Assembly: GCA_963665765.1 (NCBI GenBank)
Contig: OY762464.1
Coordinates: forward strand, 2,418,001-2,482,000
Length of the DNA stretch: 64,000 bases
Origin: Bin76 sp963665765
GTDB lineage: Bacteria > Actinomycetota > Acidimicrobiia > Spongiisociales > ZC4RG35
Direction: 5' to 3'
Shown here: positions 8,414 through 15,392 of the stretch, piece after piece
Position numbering within the stretch: the first letter of the stretch is position 1
Layout of the letters: each line of letters starts with the position of its first letter
Notes under the pieces: generated by a model
The model's database searches: none
What the model was told of the DNA's origin: nothing
The model's input: only the letters and a program-made list of their open reading frames with translations
Made by a program: the position numbers and the translations under genes

Positions 8414-8641
8414 TCATGATGTTTGGGACTGGAGGGTTTTGCGTGCATCCACACCCATGCGGGATATTTCCTTGCGTCGCTCGGGGCTGACCGCCCGGTT
8501 GCGTGCCTGCCCAGAGAGTTCCCTGCCCATCGGAGGCAACGCCTCCACATCCTCCTCGGTCATGTTCCCAGTCGAGAGTTCACCGACGATGAAAGCGCGC
8601 TGAGCGAAATCGCCAGGACGCCGGGGGAGTTTAGAGCCCAT
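8414..8641 (-). CDS. small basic hypothetical protein with SPERRKEISRMG motif
   Basis: A 75-aa passenger protein on the minus strand. It has an acidic middle (NMTEEDVEALPP) and a basic tail, VSPERRKEISRMGVDARK. Many small bacterial proteins of unknown function share the layout RAF-x-V-x-x-x-TG near the start and SPERR-EI-K-A--AR near the end, and this one fits that pattern. ATG 8641 has no strong ribosome site. It faces the SLATT-like gene tail to tail. Function unknown; coding status supported by the motif and C/G-rich third positions. Confidence 0.5.
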   Translation of the reverse strand: MGSKLPRRPGDFAQRAFIVGELSTGNMTEEDVEALPPMGRELSGQARNRAVSPERRKEISRMGVDARKTLQSQTS

Positions 8642-8862
8642 CTGCGCGGACCCTAGTGCCTGTGGTGGTCATAGCTTTCACTATAGCAACCCCTAGGGGA
8701 CACGGGTTAGAGTTGGGAGTGATCTGTGTGGGTCATCGCGAGCAGTCCTGTCGGGCTCCTCGCTGAATACAACAGCCACCTAAGGGATTCTCGGGGTAGC
8801 TCCCCGGCGAATCTGTGGCGAATAGGCGAGACCTTTCACTCTCGCGGTGATCCACACAACAG

Positions 8863-8902
8863 CTTGACGCGAGAGAGGACGCCTTGACGCGAGAGAGGAC
8901 GC
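8863..8902 (+). repeat. perfect 20-bp tandem duplication
   Basis: Bases 8863-8882 and 8883-8902 are identical, head to tail, starting CTTGACGCGAG. The unit contains GAGAGGA, which can serve as the ribosome site for the lipoprotein gene starting at 8911, so the duplication places two candidate sites upstream of it. Confidence 0.9.
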
Positions 8903-8910
8903 CACCCAAC

Positions 8911-9279
8911 ATGGCTCGTGCAGCAACCTTGATCCTTCTGATAGCAGTGCTAATCAGTGGATGCACATCCGCAAATACCACCCGCACCACTCGTGCGGTA
9001 CCCCGGACACCCGATGAAGCCGTGGAGAAGTGCTTCTCTGGCTGGGACGGTGACCACCGAGACTTCAAGAAACAGGTCGAGGCTCAACTGAACGATCCTG
9101 ACAGTATGCAGGTTCACGGCACCTACTACAACGGTTCCGAAGACATCTCCGACGGGACAATGCTGATCCGCATGGACTACGGTGCACGTAATCGACTGGG
9201 AGGCATGGTCCGCACCGATGCCTTTGCCGAGATGAACATTCGCACCTGCGCGGTCACGATCATCGACTATGGAGGATGA
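8911..9279 (+). CDS. small lipoprotein (passenger gene)
   Basis: A 122-aa secreted lipoprotein. MARAATLILLIAVLISGC is a lipoprotein signal peptide with lipobox LISGC, followed by a Thr/Arg-rich spacer. The mature domain reads FKKQVEAQLNDPDSMQVHG and later MDYGARNRLGGMVRTDAF. It resembles small domains in phage and mobile-element lipoproteins that pair a DPxS motif with NxxGG; function unknown. ATG 8911 is preferred over an in-frame TTG at 8884 because the signal peptide begins there. The stop overlaps the next start in GGAGGATGATG, so translation is probably coupled. Confidence 0.75.
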   Translation: MARAATLILLIAVLISGCTSANTTRTTRAVPRTPDEAVEKCFSGWDGDHRDFKKQVEAQLNDPDSMQVHGTYYNGSEDISDGTMLIRMDYGARNRLGGMVRTDAFAEMNIRTCAVTIIDYGG

Positions 9280-9458
9280 TGAAGACCTGTCGTGACTGCA
9301 AGGGAGAAATCTCCCGCTCCGCCAAGTCCTGCCCGCATTGCGGTGCTCAGAAACCCAACCAGAGCAAATTCGAGTACGGACTGCACCAAGTCGCCAACGG
9401 ACTCATCGGCATCGGACTGATCGGCACGCTACTGCTAGCCTTTGTCTATTGTGCCTAG
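9276..9458 (+). CDS. zinc-ribbon single-TM protein (passenger gene)
   Basis: A 60-aa protein. The N-terminal CRDCKGEISRSAKSCPHCG is a C-x2-C...C-x2-C zinc ribbon, and the C-terminus (about 38-59) is one hydrophobic helix. It is likely membrane-anchored with the ribbon in the cytoplasm. The start, ATG 9276 or 9279, overlaps the lipoprotein stop. Such mini-ribbon membrane proteins often occur in mobile elements, but no role is established. Its last 24 bases overlap the convergent gene at 9435-9683. Confidence 0.72.
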   Translation: MMKTCRDCKGEISRSAKSCPHCGAQKPNQSKFEYGLHQVANGLIGIGLIGTLLLAFVYCA

Positions 9459-9683
9459 GGAAAGGAGGGCCTGGAGGGCTTGGTGTCCAACACTGTCGCA
9501 CATTTTCCCGAGAGCGTGGTGGCTGATGGTGAAGCTGAAGTGTATTCCCCCGCCGTCGGGTTGTTGGGGGAGTCCAGGTCGGTTTGTGGTTTTTAGGACG
9601 GTGATGTCGGTTAGGTCCGAGCCGATCAGGTTGCCAGGGAGGTGCCGAAGGAGAGCGGCAAGGTGGGAAGACTGGTCTGACAT
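9435..9683 (-). CDS. hypothetical protein (passenger gene)
   Basis: An 82-aa protein on the minus strand, not recognised. Codon third positions are dominated by C and G along the frame, as expected for real coding and unlike the opposite strand. It contains HFSFTISHHALGKMCDSVGHQALQ with several histidines, and no signal or TM segment. Its start (9683) is 20 bp from the divergent gene at 9704, with TATCAT/ATGATA AT-rich elements between them that could serve as -10 boxes for both. Moderately supported. Confidence 0.45.
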   Translation of the reverse strand: MSDQSSHLAALLRHLPGNLIGSDLTDITVLKTTNRPGLPQQPDGGGIHFSFTISHHALGKMCDSVGHQALQALLSLGTIDKG

Positions 9684-9703
9684 GCTCGGCTATCATAGTT
9701 GGT

Positions 9704-10003
9704 ATGACCACCACAGCCCTTACCAACGATCTGAGAGAGGTAGTCAGTCTCGCCGCAGCGTTGAAGATAGACGCCACGAACCTAGAACCAGATCACTGCA
9801 GTCCAGGACACACGGTCGCTTTCGTCAAAGCTGCCGTAGCCTTCCTCGGGAAAGACTGGGCAAAAATCAAGGCCGAACTGGCTCTTTGTTTAGGAGAGGG
9901 ATGGAGTCGCGCTGATGTTGGCCAGCTGATTCGTGAGGAGGCTCGACACTTCTGCATCAACGACGGGCCAACCATAATGCTACAACCAGAGAGGAAATGT
10001 TGA
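9704..10003 (+). CDS. hypothetical protein (passenger gene)
   Basis: A 99-aa soluble protein, not recognised. It begins MTTTALTNDLREVVSLAAALK and is predicted mostly helical, with VKAAVAFLGKDWAKIKAELALCLGEGW in the middle. The ATG at 9704 follows TATCATAGTTGGT, so the message may be leaderless. The next gene at 10071 also opens with ATGACCACCAC, suggesting similar initiation. No conserved domain is apparent. Confidence 0.55.
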   Translation: MTTTALTNDLREVVSLAAALKIDATNLEPDHCSPGHTVAFVKAAVAFLGKDWAKIKAELALCLGEGWSRADVGQLIREEARHFCINDGPTIMLQPERKC

Positions 10004-10070
10004 TTTGAAGAGCGGCACCAGCCGCTGCAATCCACCTTCCCACAAGTAGCCTTTAGCTTGGAGGAATGCT

Positions 10071-10304
10071 ATGACCACCACGGAACGTATCCTTCGGCTT
10101 CTTCTTGATCAAGGCTGGTCCATGGAGAAAATCCGGGACGAAATCGGAGAGGAAGAGTTCGAAAAAGCCTTTGCTCTTCTCCGCCGGGCCTTCGCCGAGC
10201 AAGAGAAGCAACCCCCTCCTCTATATAGCTTCGAGTATCAACCGCGAGTGAAGAAACCAGAGACGATTTCTTACATGAGGTTCTTTGCCCGTGCTCGCTC
10301 TTGA
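10071..10304 (+). CDS. small helical hypothetical protein (passenger gene)
   Basis: A 77-aa charged protein: MTTTERILRLLLDQGWSMEKIRDEIGEEEFEKAF suggests two or three helices, possibly a small DNA- or protein-binding unit, followed by a basic tail. GGAGGAATGCT just upstream provides a ribosome site. Its 3' end overlaps the start of the next gene (10285) by 20 nt. Not recognised. Confidence 0.6.
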   Translation: MTTTERILRLLLDQGWSMEKIRDEIGEEEFEKAFALLRRAFAEQEKQPPPLYSFEYQPRVKKPETISYMRFFARARS

Positions 10305-10599
10305 GGTCGAGCAGGCAACATCCGGATTCTATGTTTGGTTACAGCAATACGGTGCTTTAACCGCCATCGCTTTCTTGACCATCCTTGCTGGCGGTTCTCG
10401 ACTTTGGATCTTCTATGGATCCCGTAAGGAAACCAGAGAGGAGGCTGAGGCTAGGACGCTGGACTATCTTGCCAAAGTGCACAGCACCATTGCTCAAGAT
10501 GCTTTCGCCAGTTATGATCGCGTTTACCAGGAGAACGAGCACCTTCGGGAAGAGAACGAGTCGCTGAGAGGCTTGATCCAAGATCTTATGGGCGGATGA
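10285..10599 (+). CDS. TM plus coiled-coil protein (passenger gene)
   Basis: A 104-aa protein with one hydrophobic helix (about 22-44, ALTAIAFLTILAGGSRLWIFY) and a C-terminal heptad-like region rich in E, L and N (EENESLRGLIQDL). This layout is common in phage and plasmid accessory proteins. The start is TTG 10285 (GAGG four bases upstream) or GTG 10291; both lie inside the preceding gene. Function unknown. Confidence 0.62.
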   Translation: MPVLALEVEQATSGFYVWLQQYGALTAIAFLTILAGGSRLWIFYGSRKETREEAEARTLDYLAKVHSTIAQDAFASYDRVYQENEHLREENESLRGLIQDLMGG

Positions 10600-10605
10600 G
10601 CTAAA

Positions 10606-10782
10606 GTGTCATACCCCATCCTGCCCTTTCATGGTGTGGTCAAGACGCCCAACAGGACCGCTTCTACATCTGAAACATTCAAAGCGGGACCATCGCAACA
10701 GACGAAGTGTCCTTCTAAGTGCCTGGTCGGTACCGATTACGACCGCCTCGACAGAGACAGAGACGGCAGAGCCTGCGAATGA
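10606..10782 (+). CDS. excalibur calcium-binding domain peptide (passenger gene)
   Basis: A 58-residue frame from GTG 10606, six bases after the previous stop. It ends TKCPSKCLVGTDYDRLDRD and then RDGRACE, with the D-x-D-x-D-G-x-x-C-E loop and paired cysteines that define the excalibur domain. That domain is an EF-hand-like Ca2+ site usually at the C-terminus of secreted or surface proteins. No signal peptide is visible, so it could also be the tail of a degraded larger protein. The motif match is clear; the start codon is the uncertain part. Confidence 0.62.
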   Translation: MSYPILPFHGVVKTPNRTASTSETFKAGPSQQTKCPSKCLVGTDYDRLDRDRDGRACE

Positions 10783-10910
10783 ACGAAGGATCGCTCAATG
10801 CGGTGCACCGTCACCGACTACGCCTTCTGAGCCAATAGCCGACGGTGTGTCCCACCCTCCGCCTACCCTTCCCAGCACGGTCAGGCGCCCCATGAGACCG
10901 CAACATTCCC

Positions 10911-10934
10911 CTGCGGGGGGCTAGCCCCCCGCAG
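10911..10934. terminator. perfect 24-bp palindrome, possible terminator
   Basis: The sequence CTGCGGGGGG followed by CTAG and CCCCCCGCAG (10911-10934) is a perfect palindrome centred on CTAG. It lies after the last passenger gene and 10 bp inside the right inverted repeat. There is no T-run, so it would be a factor-independent terminator only in the loose, GC-rich sense. It may insulate the element from outside transcription or be a transposition end structure. Confidence 0.45.
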
Positions 10935-10944
10935 CCTCTCAAAT

Positions 10945-10962
10945 CCAAACTGACCCACTACC
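10945..10962 (-). repeat. right terminal inverted repeat of the IS1-type element
   Basis: CCAAACTGACCCACTACC is the exact reverse complement of the left end at 6872-6889, 18 of 18 bases. Confidence 0.92.
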
Positions 10963-10970
10963 TACTAAAG
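10963..10970. repeat. target-site duplication, right copy
   Basis: TACTAAAG, identical to 6864-6871, directly abuts the right inverted repeat. Confidence 0.9.
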
Positions 10971-11091
10971 CGGGACCTCGTGAACCCGAGATTTGACCTC
11001 TGTAACGGTCCGCGACGCCGGATCAGACCGGGAGGTGTTTCGACTTCCCACAGCATGCGCCGAGGTGGTGACAAATTCAACCCCTCCCATC
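10971..11091 (+). repeat. right part of the interrupted intergenic repeat
   Basis: It continues the alignment with the copy at 15700: TTGACCTCTG, GGTCCGCGACGCCGG, CAGACC-GGAGGTGTTTCGA, CAGCATGCGCC and GTGACAAATTCAACCCC match 15830-15938 in order. Joining 6871 to 10971 recreates one continuous repeat, confirming the insertion site. Bases 11092-11158 beyond it show nothing I can assign. Confidence 0.6.
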
Positions 11092-11158
11092 CCCTATTTT
11101 TCGCGGACACCCTATCACCTATTCGCGCCGACTCTAAGACGTTCTCTCCGGTTGTCGG

Positions 11159-11545
11159 TTAGTACTCGACCTCTATGTGGCTCACCGCCTCCAGCCATTG
11201 CTCCACTCCGGCGCGATGGATCATGAGCTTGGCCAGGTTGCCTGAAACCTTGATTCGGCCGGAGATGAAAGCCGACTGAACGTTGAGTTCCCCCCGCATG
11301 ATCGCCGTGGCGGTTTCGTAGTTCTGCCTGATGGTGATGTCGAGGTCCTCTCGCACCCCCAGCGCGATGGTGACCGCCTGCGGGGCGATGACCAGGTGAT
11401 ATCCGGTGTCTCCGGTGGGTGCGTCTGAGACCTCGAACTGGATACTCATCTCTATGCCGTGAATCGCTTCTTGAAATCCCTGGTGGTTTTCCAACGCCAC
11501 CGTTATTGATGACAGCCATTCAGGGCTTAGAAACTTCACTGCCAC
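11159..11545 (-). CDS. SCP2 sterol-binding domain protein
   Basis: A 128-aa single-domain protein of the SCP2 (sterol carrier) fold, which binds hydrophobic ligands. Typical features are FEVSDAPTGDTGYHLVI, the central ITIRQNYETATAIMRGEL, and NVQSAFISGRIKVSGN, matching the family's D-x-x-x-x-G and G-x-(L/I)-x-x-G segments. There is no catalytic domain attached. In actinobacteria such stand-alone SCP2 proteins are usually linked to lipid metabolism, but the ligand is unknown. First gene right of the mobile element; it reads toward it. Confidence 0.8.
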   Translation of the reverse strand: MAVKFLSPEWLSSITVALENHQGFQEAIHGIEMSIQFEVSDAPTGDTGYHLVIAPQAVTIALGVREDLDITIRQNYETATAIMRGELNVQSAFISGRIKVSGNLAKLMIHRAGVEQWLEAVSHIEVEY

Positions 11546-11597
11546 AGGGGACTCCTTGCCATAGTTCTTTCGGATTTGAGGCTAGTGGCGGGATCGC

Positions 11598-12170
11598 CTA
11601 TTTCGGCAATTCGGCCATATTGATCCGCTGGTTCTCGATCGATTCGATAATGGCCGCCGACTTGATCTTCCATCCGTGCTTCTCCAACAGTTTCCGACCG
11701 CCCGTGAAGGTCTTTTCGATGACGAAACCAAATCCGGCCACCCGATTTCCCCCCTCCTCGATCATGGAACCGAGCGCCTCGGCGGTGCGACCCTGGGAGA
11801 GAAAGTCGTCCACGATCACCACGTCCCGTTGCTCTCCCAGGAGAGCCTTCCGAATGGTGATCCAGGTCATCCCTCCCTTGGTGGGCGAACTTATCTGTCT
11901 GATCAGATGCAGTTGTGGGTCCAGTCGGCGGTTCTGTTTCTTGGCGTAGATGAAATTCACCCCCGCCGCCCGAGCGGTGGCATAGGCCGCCGGAATGCCG
12001 GATGCCTCGGCGGTGACCACCACATCGAATTCGCCGAGCCGCTGCGCCAGCCAGACCCCCACTCTGCTCATCAGATCCGGATCGGTGCGGTGATTCAGGA
12101 AACTGTCAACAATCACCAAATCGGAATGCACTTCCCCGGCTTCCAGGATTCTCTTGCGCAATTCTTCCAA
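11598..12170 (-). CDS. xpt: xanthine phosphoribosyltransferase
   Basis: A 190-aa type I phosphoribosyltransferase salvaging xanthine to XMP with PRPP. The start region carries the Xpt hallmark VDSFLNHRTDP (residues about 22-32), and the PRPP loop is VVIVDDFLSQGRTAEAL. The length equals the Bacillus-type Xpt. It lies 9 bp after leuD on the minus strand, so it could be transcribed with leuCD. No purine riboswitch is visible upstream because leuD is directly adjacent. APRT is the main alternative, but the LNH motif favours Xpt. Confidence 0.88.
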   Translation of the reverse strand: MEELRKRILEAGEVHSDLVIVDSFLNHRTDPDLMSRVGVWLAQRLGEFDVVVTAEASGIPAAYATARAAGVNFIYAKKQNRRLDPQLHLIRQISSPTKGGMTWITIRKALLGEQRDVVIVDDFLSQGRTAEALGSMIEEGGNRVAGFGFVIEKTFTGGRKLLEKHGWKIKSAAIIESIENQRINMAELPK

Positions 12171-12179
12171 AAGGGCCCC

Positions 12180-12785
12180 TTAGTGGAGAGAGGGGAGGTG
12201 CGGGGGGCGGGTCGACTCGAATAGGGTTATCTCCGCGGTGTGTCTGAGGGTGAGTCCGATGTCGTCGTAGCCGTTGAGCATCCGCCACTTGGTGAAAGGA
12301 TCAATCTCAAATCGGGTGAAAAGGCCCGGCGCTTGTACGGTCTGCGCCCGAAGGTCGATGGTGATCCGGCTGTCGGGGTGAGTTTGGGCAAGATCGGTCA
12401 GGGTCTCCACCTCCGATGAGGAAAGTTGGATGGGGAGCAACCCGATCTTGGTGCAATTGGTGCGGAAAATGTCGGCCAGGGAAGGGGCAATAATCGCTTC
12501 CAAACCCCAGTCCTGCAATCCCCAGGGAGCGTGTTCACGAGAAGAGCCGCTCCCGAAGTTGGGCCCGACCACCAAGACCTTGGCGTTTTGGTACCGAGGC
12601 TGGTTGAAGGGAAAGTCGGGATCCGGTTCCCCGCCGGGTGTCCGCTTCCAATCCCAGAACAGATACTGGCCGTATCCGGTTCGCTCCACCCGCTTGAGAA
12701 ACTGCTTGGGCATTATCTGATCGGTGTCGACATTGGCCCTCCGAAGAGGAAGCATGGTTCCTTGTATCAGCGAAATCGCCCGCAT
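12180..12785 (-). CDS. leuD: 3-isopropylmalate dehydratase small subunit
   Basis: A 201-aa LeuD that partners LeuC to isomerise 2- to 3-isopropylmalate. It has the swivelling-domain motifs NVDTDQIMPKQFL and NFGSGSSREHAPWGL. I place the start at ATG 12785, where it overlaps the leuC stop by one base (TGATG), giving the common MRAIS-type beginning; the frame is open five codons further upstream but that would lie inside leuC. C-terminal length is normal. It is translated together with leuC. Confidence 0.94.
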   Translation of the reverse strand: MRAISLIQGTMLPLRRANVDTDQIMPKQFLKRVERTGYGQYLFWDWKRTPGGEPDPDFPFNQPRYQNAKVLVVGPNFGSGSSREHAPWGLQDWGLEAIIAPSLADIFRTNCTKIGLLPIQLSSSEVETLTDLAQTHPDSRITIDLRAQTVQAPGLFTRFEIDPFTKWRMLNGYDDIGLTLRHTAEITLFESTRPPHLPSLH

Positions 12786-14197
12786 CAGTTGCCTTCCCAT
12801 TGGCGGATGTCGACGAATCTGCCGGAGACGGCGGCGGCGGCGGCCATGGCCGGGGAAACCAGGTGGGTGCGTCCTCCTTGGCCCTGGCGTCCCTCAAAAT
12901 TGCGGTTGGAGGTGGAGGCGCAGCGTTCCCCGGGCATCAGAATGTCGGGGTTCATGCCCAGGCACATCGAGCATCCGGCGTCCCGCCACTCGAATCCCGC
13001 CTGCCGGAAGATGACGTCGAGTCCTTCGGTTTCAGCCTGCGCCTTTACCAGGCCCGACCCGGGGACCACCATGGCCGAGACATTACGATGTACCTTCTGT
13101 CCGGCAACGATGCCGGCGGCGGTGCGGAGATCCTCGATGCGAGCGTTCGTGCAGGATCCCAGAAAGACCCGGTCGATGGTGATATCGGTGATGGGGGTGC
13201 CGGGCACAAGATCCATGTAGGCCAGGGCCCTCATGATGGAGTCGCGTTCCAGGGGGTCATCGAAATCATCGGGATGAGGAATTTGATCGGTCACCGCGGC
13301 GGTCTGTCCCGGGTTGGTGCCCCACGACACGTAAGGTCGCAGATCCCCGGCTTCGATCCGCACTTCGGCATCGAACTCGGCGCCGGGATCGGTGGGCAGT
13401 GATCGCCACTCGGCAAGCGCCCGCTCCCAGAGCTTTTTACGGGGAGCGTGGGGACGCCCTTCCAGATATGAGAAAGTGATGTTGTCGGGAGCGATCATGC
13501 CCGCCCGGGCGCCCGCCTCGATGGACATGTTGCAGATGGTCATCCGGCCCTCCATGGAGAGCCCTTTTATGGCGGTGCCTCGGTATTCCACCACGTGACC
13601 CTGGCCCCCCGCCGTTCCGATCCGGGCGATGATCCCCAGGATGATGTCTTTGGCGGTCACGCCGGTCGGCAGGTCCCCGTCCACCGTGATCGCCATCGAA
13701 CGGGGCTGAGGTTGGGGGAGGGTCTGGGTGGCGAGCACATGCTCCACCTCCGACGTGCCGATCCCGAACGCCAGAGCGCCGAAGGCGCCATGGGTGGAAG
13801 TGTGGGAGTCGCCGCAGACGATGGTCATTCCCGGCTGGGTGACGCCCTGTTCGGGGCCGATGACGTGGACAATGCCCTGGCGGGGGTCATCCAATCCGTA
13901 GAGCGTGACGCCGAACTCCTCGCAGTTCGTCACCAGAGCGTCTATTTGCTTTTTGGAGAGAGGATCGCGGATTCCCAGTGCCCGACCAGTGGTGGGCACC
14001 CCATGATCGATGGTGGCCAGGGTCAAGTCCGGCCTTCGCACCGGTCTGCCGGCCAACCGGAGTCCGTCGAAGGCTTGGGGGGAGGTGACCTCGTGCACCA
14101 GGTGCAAATCGATATAGAGCAGAGCCGGCTCGCCTTCGGCTTCCCTCACCAAATGGCGGTTCCAGACTTTTTCGAAAAGGGTCTGCGGTGCGGTCAT
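12785..14197 (-). CDS. leuC: 3-isopropylmalate dehydratase large subunit
   Basis: A 470-aa aconitase-family enzyme of leucine biosynthesis carrying a 4Fe-4S cluster. Cluster cysteines appear in FLGSCTNARIEDLR and CSMCLGMNPD; the substrate region CGDSHTSTHGAFG is intact. ATG 14197 (MTAPQTLFEKVWNRH) with GGGAG upstream is the true start. The frame stays open to about 14623, but that part overlaps the divergent GAPDH-like gene and has no LeuC similarity. The gap 14198-14327 must hold both divergent promoters; no attenuator or T-box was recognised there. Confidence 0.95.
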   Translation of the reverse strand: MTAPQTLFEKVWNRHLVREAEGEPALLYIDLHLVHEVTSPQAFDGLRLAGRPVRRPDLTLATIDHGVPTTGRALGIRDPLSKKQIDALVTNCEEFGVTLYGLDDPRQGIVHVIGPEQGVTQPGMTIVCGDSHTSTHGAFGALAFGIGTSEVEHVLATQTLPQPQPRSMAITVDGDLPTGVTAKDIILGIIARIGTAGGQGHVVEYRGTAIKGLSMEGRMTICNMSIEAGARAGMIAPDNITFSYLEGRPHAPRKKLWERALAEWRSLPTDPGAEFDAEVRIEAGDLRPYVSWGTNPGQTAAVTDQIPHPDDFDDPLERDSIMRALAYMDLVPGTPITDITIDRVFLGSCTNARIEDLRTAAGIVAGQKVHRNVSAMVVPGSGLVKAQAETEGLDVIFRQAGFEWRDAGCSMCLGMNPDILMPGERCASTSNRNFEGRQGQGGRTHLVSPAMAAAAAVSGRFVDIRQWEGN

Positions 14198-14327
14198 GTA
14201 CTCCCGGGGAGACGCCGGATAAAGGATAGCGAGCCCCGCATTTCGCAGTGCCGACGAGGGGGGTTTTCGAAGGTAGGGGCTTGCTTGGTTGGGTACCCTT
14301 GCCCTGAAGGCGTCTCGAGGAGTTTTC

Positions 14328-15392
14328 TTGGCAAAGAGCATGATCGCCCATGTGGTGGGCACCGGCACGATTGGTGAGCCCCTGATCGGTTTGTTGGCCG
14401 ACAACCGGGAGGCGTTCGGCCTTGATGAAGTCACCTTCCACAAACGGACCCCAATGCTGGACGAACGGGGCAAGGTGGAGGATCTGGTCCGTCGCGGGGC
14501 CATGCTGGCGGTTGATGAAGACCGCCGGATGGATTTCCGGGAGCTTGGGCACAATCCCAAATACGAAAAGTGGGAAGCGTTGGATCGGGCTTCGGTGATT
14601 ATCGACTGCACCCCCGCCGGCAATCAGAACAAGACCGACTTTTACCAATCGCTATCCGGCCCGCGGGGATTTCTGGCGCAAGGGTCGGAATTCGGATTCG
14701 GAAAGATGTATGCCCGAGGCATCAACGACTCCGCCTTGGACCCCGAGCGAGATCGCTTTCTGCACATCGTTTCCTGCAACACCCACAACATCGCGGCGAT
14801 GATCCAAAGCCTGGCGATTGACTCCGATGGCACAAATCACCTGGACAACGGCGAGTTCCTGTGCATTCGGAGAGCCAATGACATCAGTCAGGACCGTGGC
14901 TTTGTGCCCAGTCCTACGGTCGACCCTCACCGAGAACCCAGATTCGGAACGCATCATGCCCGGGACGCCCACCATCTGTTTGCCACCCTCGGGCACGATC
15001 TGCCCCTGTATTCTTCGGCGATCAAGCTCAACACCCAGTACATGCACACTCTGCACTTCTCGCTGACTTTGGACCGGGAGACCACCCGGGAGGAAGTGGC
15101 GGATCGTTTCCAGTCCAACAACTGGGTGGCGGTGACCCACCGGCGATCGAGCAATCGGGTGTTCTCCTTCGGAAGGGATCACGGGTACTTTGGGAGAATC
15201 CTCTCCCACGCGGTGGTGTCGATGCCGTCGCTTACGGTGCGCAACGGTGTGCAGGTGGTGGGTTTCTCCTTCACTCCGCAGGACGGAAACCCGCTGCTCT
15301 CGACCGTCTCGGCCATGCTGTGGTATTTATATCCCGATCAGATCGACCGGCGCATGGAAGCATTGCGCCCCTACCTTTTTCGGGAAGTGTGA
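14328..15392 (+). CDS. type II (archaeal-like) glyceraldehyde-3-phosphate dehydrogenase-like protein
   Basis: A 354-aa NAD(P)-binding dehydrogenase. The N-terminal Rossmann loop is VGTGTIGEPLIGLL, then a CTPAGNQNKTDFY segment, and the presumptive catalytic cysteine is in IVSCNTHNIAAMI, comparable with the SCNT motif of type II GAPDH. The following substrate domain is divergent from both bacterial Gap and archaeal Gap. TTG 14328 is favoured by GAGGAG at 14317-14322; ATG 14340 is possible. Another aldehyde-phosphate substrate cannot be excluded. It is divergent from leuC and overlaps the next gene by 1 nt. Confidence 0.7.
   Translation: MAKSMIAHVVGTGTIGEPLIGLLADNREAFGLDEVTFHKRTPMLDERGKVEDLVRRGAMLAVDEDRRMDFRELGHNPKYEKWEALDRASVIIDCTPAGNQNKTDFYQSLSGPRGFLAQGSEFGFGKMYARGINDSALDPERDRFLHIVSCNTHNIAAMIQSLAIDSDGTNHLDNGEFLCIRRANDISQDRGFVPSPTVDPHREPRFGTHHARDAHHLFATLGHDLPLYSSAIKLNTQYMHTLHFSLTLDRETTREEVADRFQSNNWVAVTHRRSSNRVFSFGRDHGYFGRILSHAVVSMPSLTVRNGVQVVGFSFTPQDGNPLLSTVSAMLWYLYPDQIDRRMEALRPYLFREV

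Larger units (their letters stand above)
6872..10962. mobile_element. IS1-family transporter element with passenger genes (4,091 bp)
   Basis: The element begins with GGTAGTGGGTCAGTTTGG and ends with its exact reverse complement (10945-10962), an 18-bp perfect inverted repeat. It is bracketed by the 8-bp direct repeat TACTAAAG. A single IS1-type transposase occupies the left 0.8 kb; the other 3.2 kb hold about nine small genes on both strands that have nothing to do with transposition. The interior is visibly less GC-rich than the flanks. Perfect ends, target duplication and an intact transposase suggest recent insertion. Terminal GGT and an 8-bp duplication are known IS1-family traits. Passenger-carrying IS of this kind are known as transporter IS. 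Confidence 0.9.

Noticed and set aside
14198..14623. N-terminal extension of leuC (about 140 codons)
   Set aside because: It overlaps the opposite GAPDH-like gene, is low-complexity Ser/Arg sequence and has no LeuC similarity; ATG 14197 has a ribosome site.
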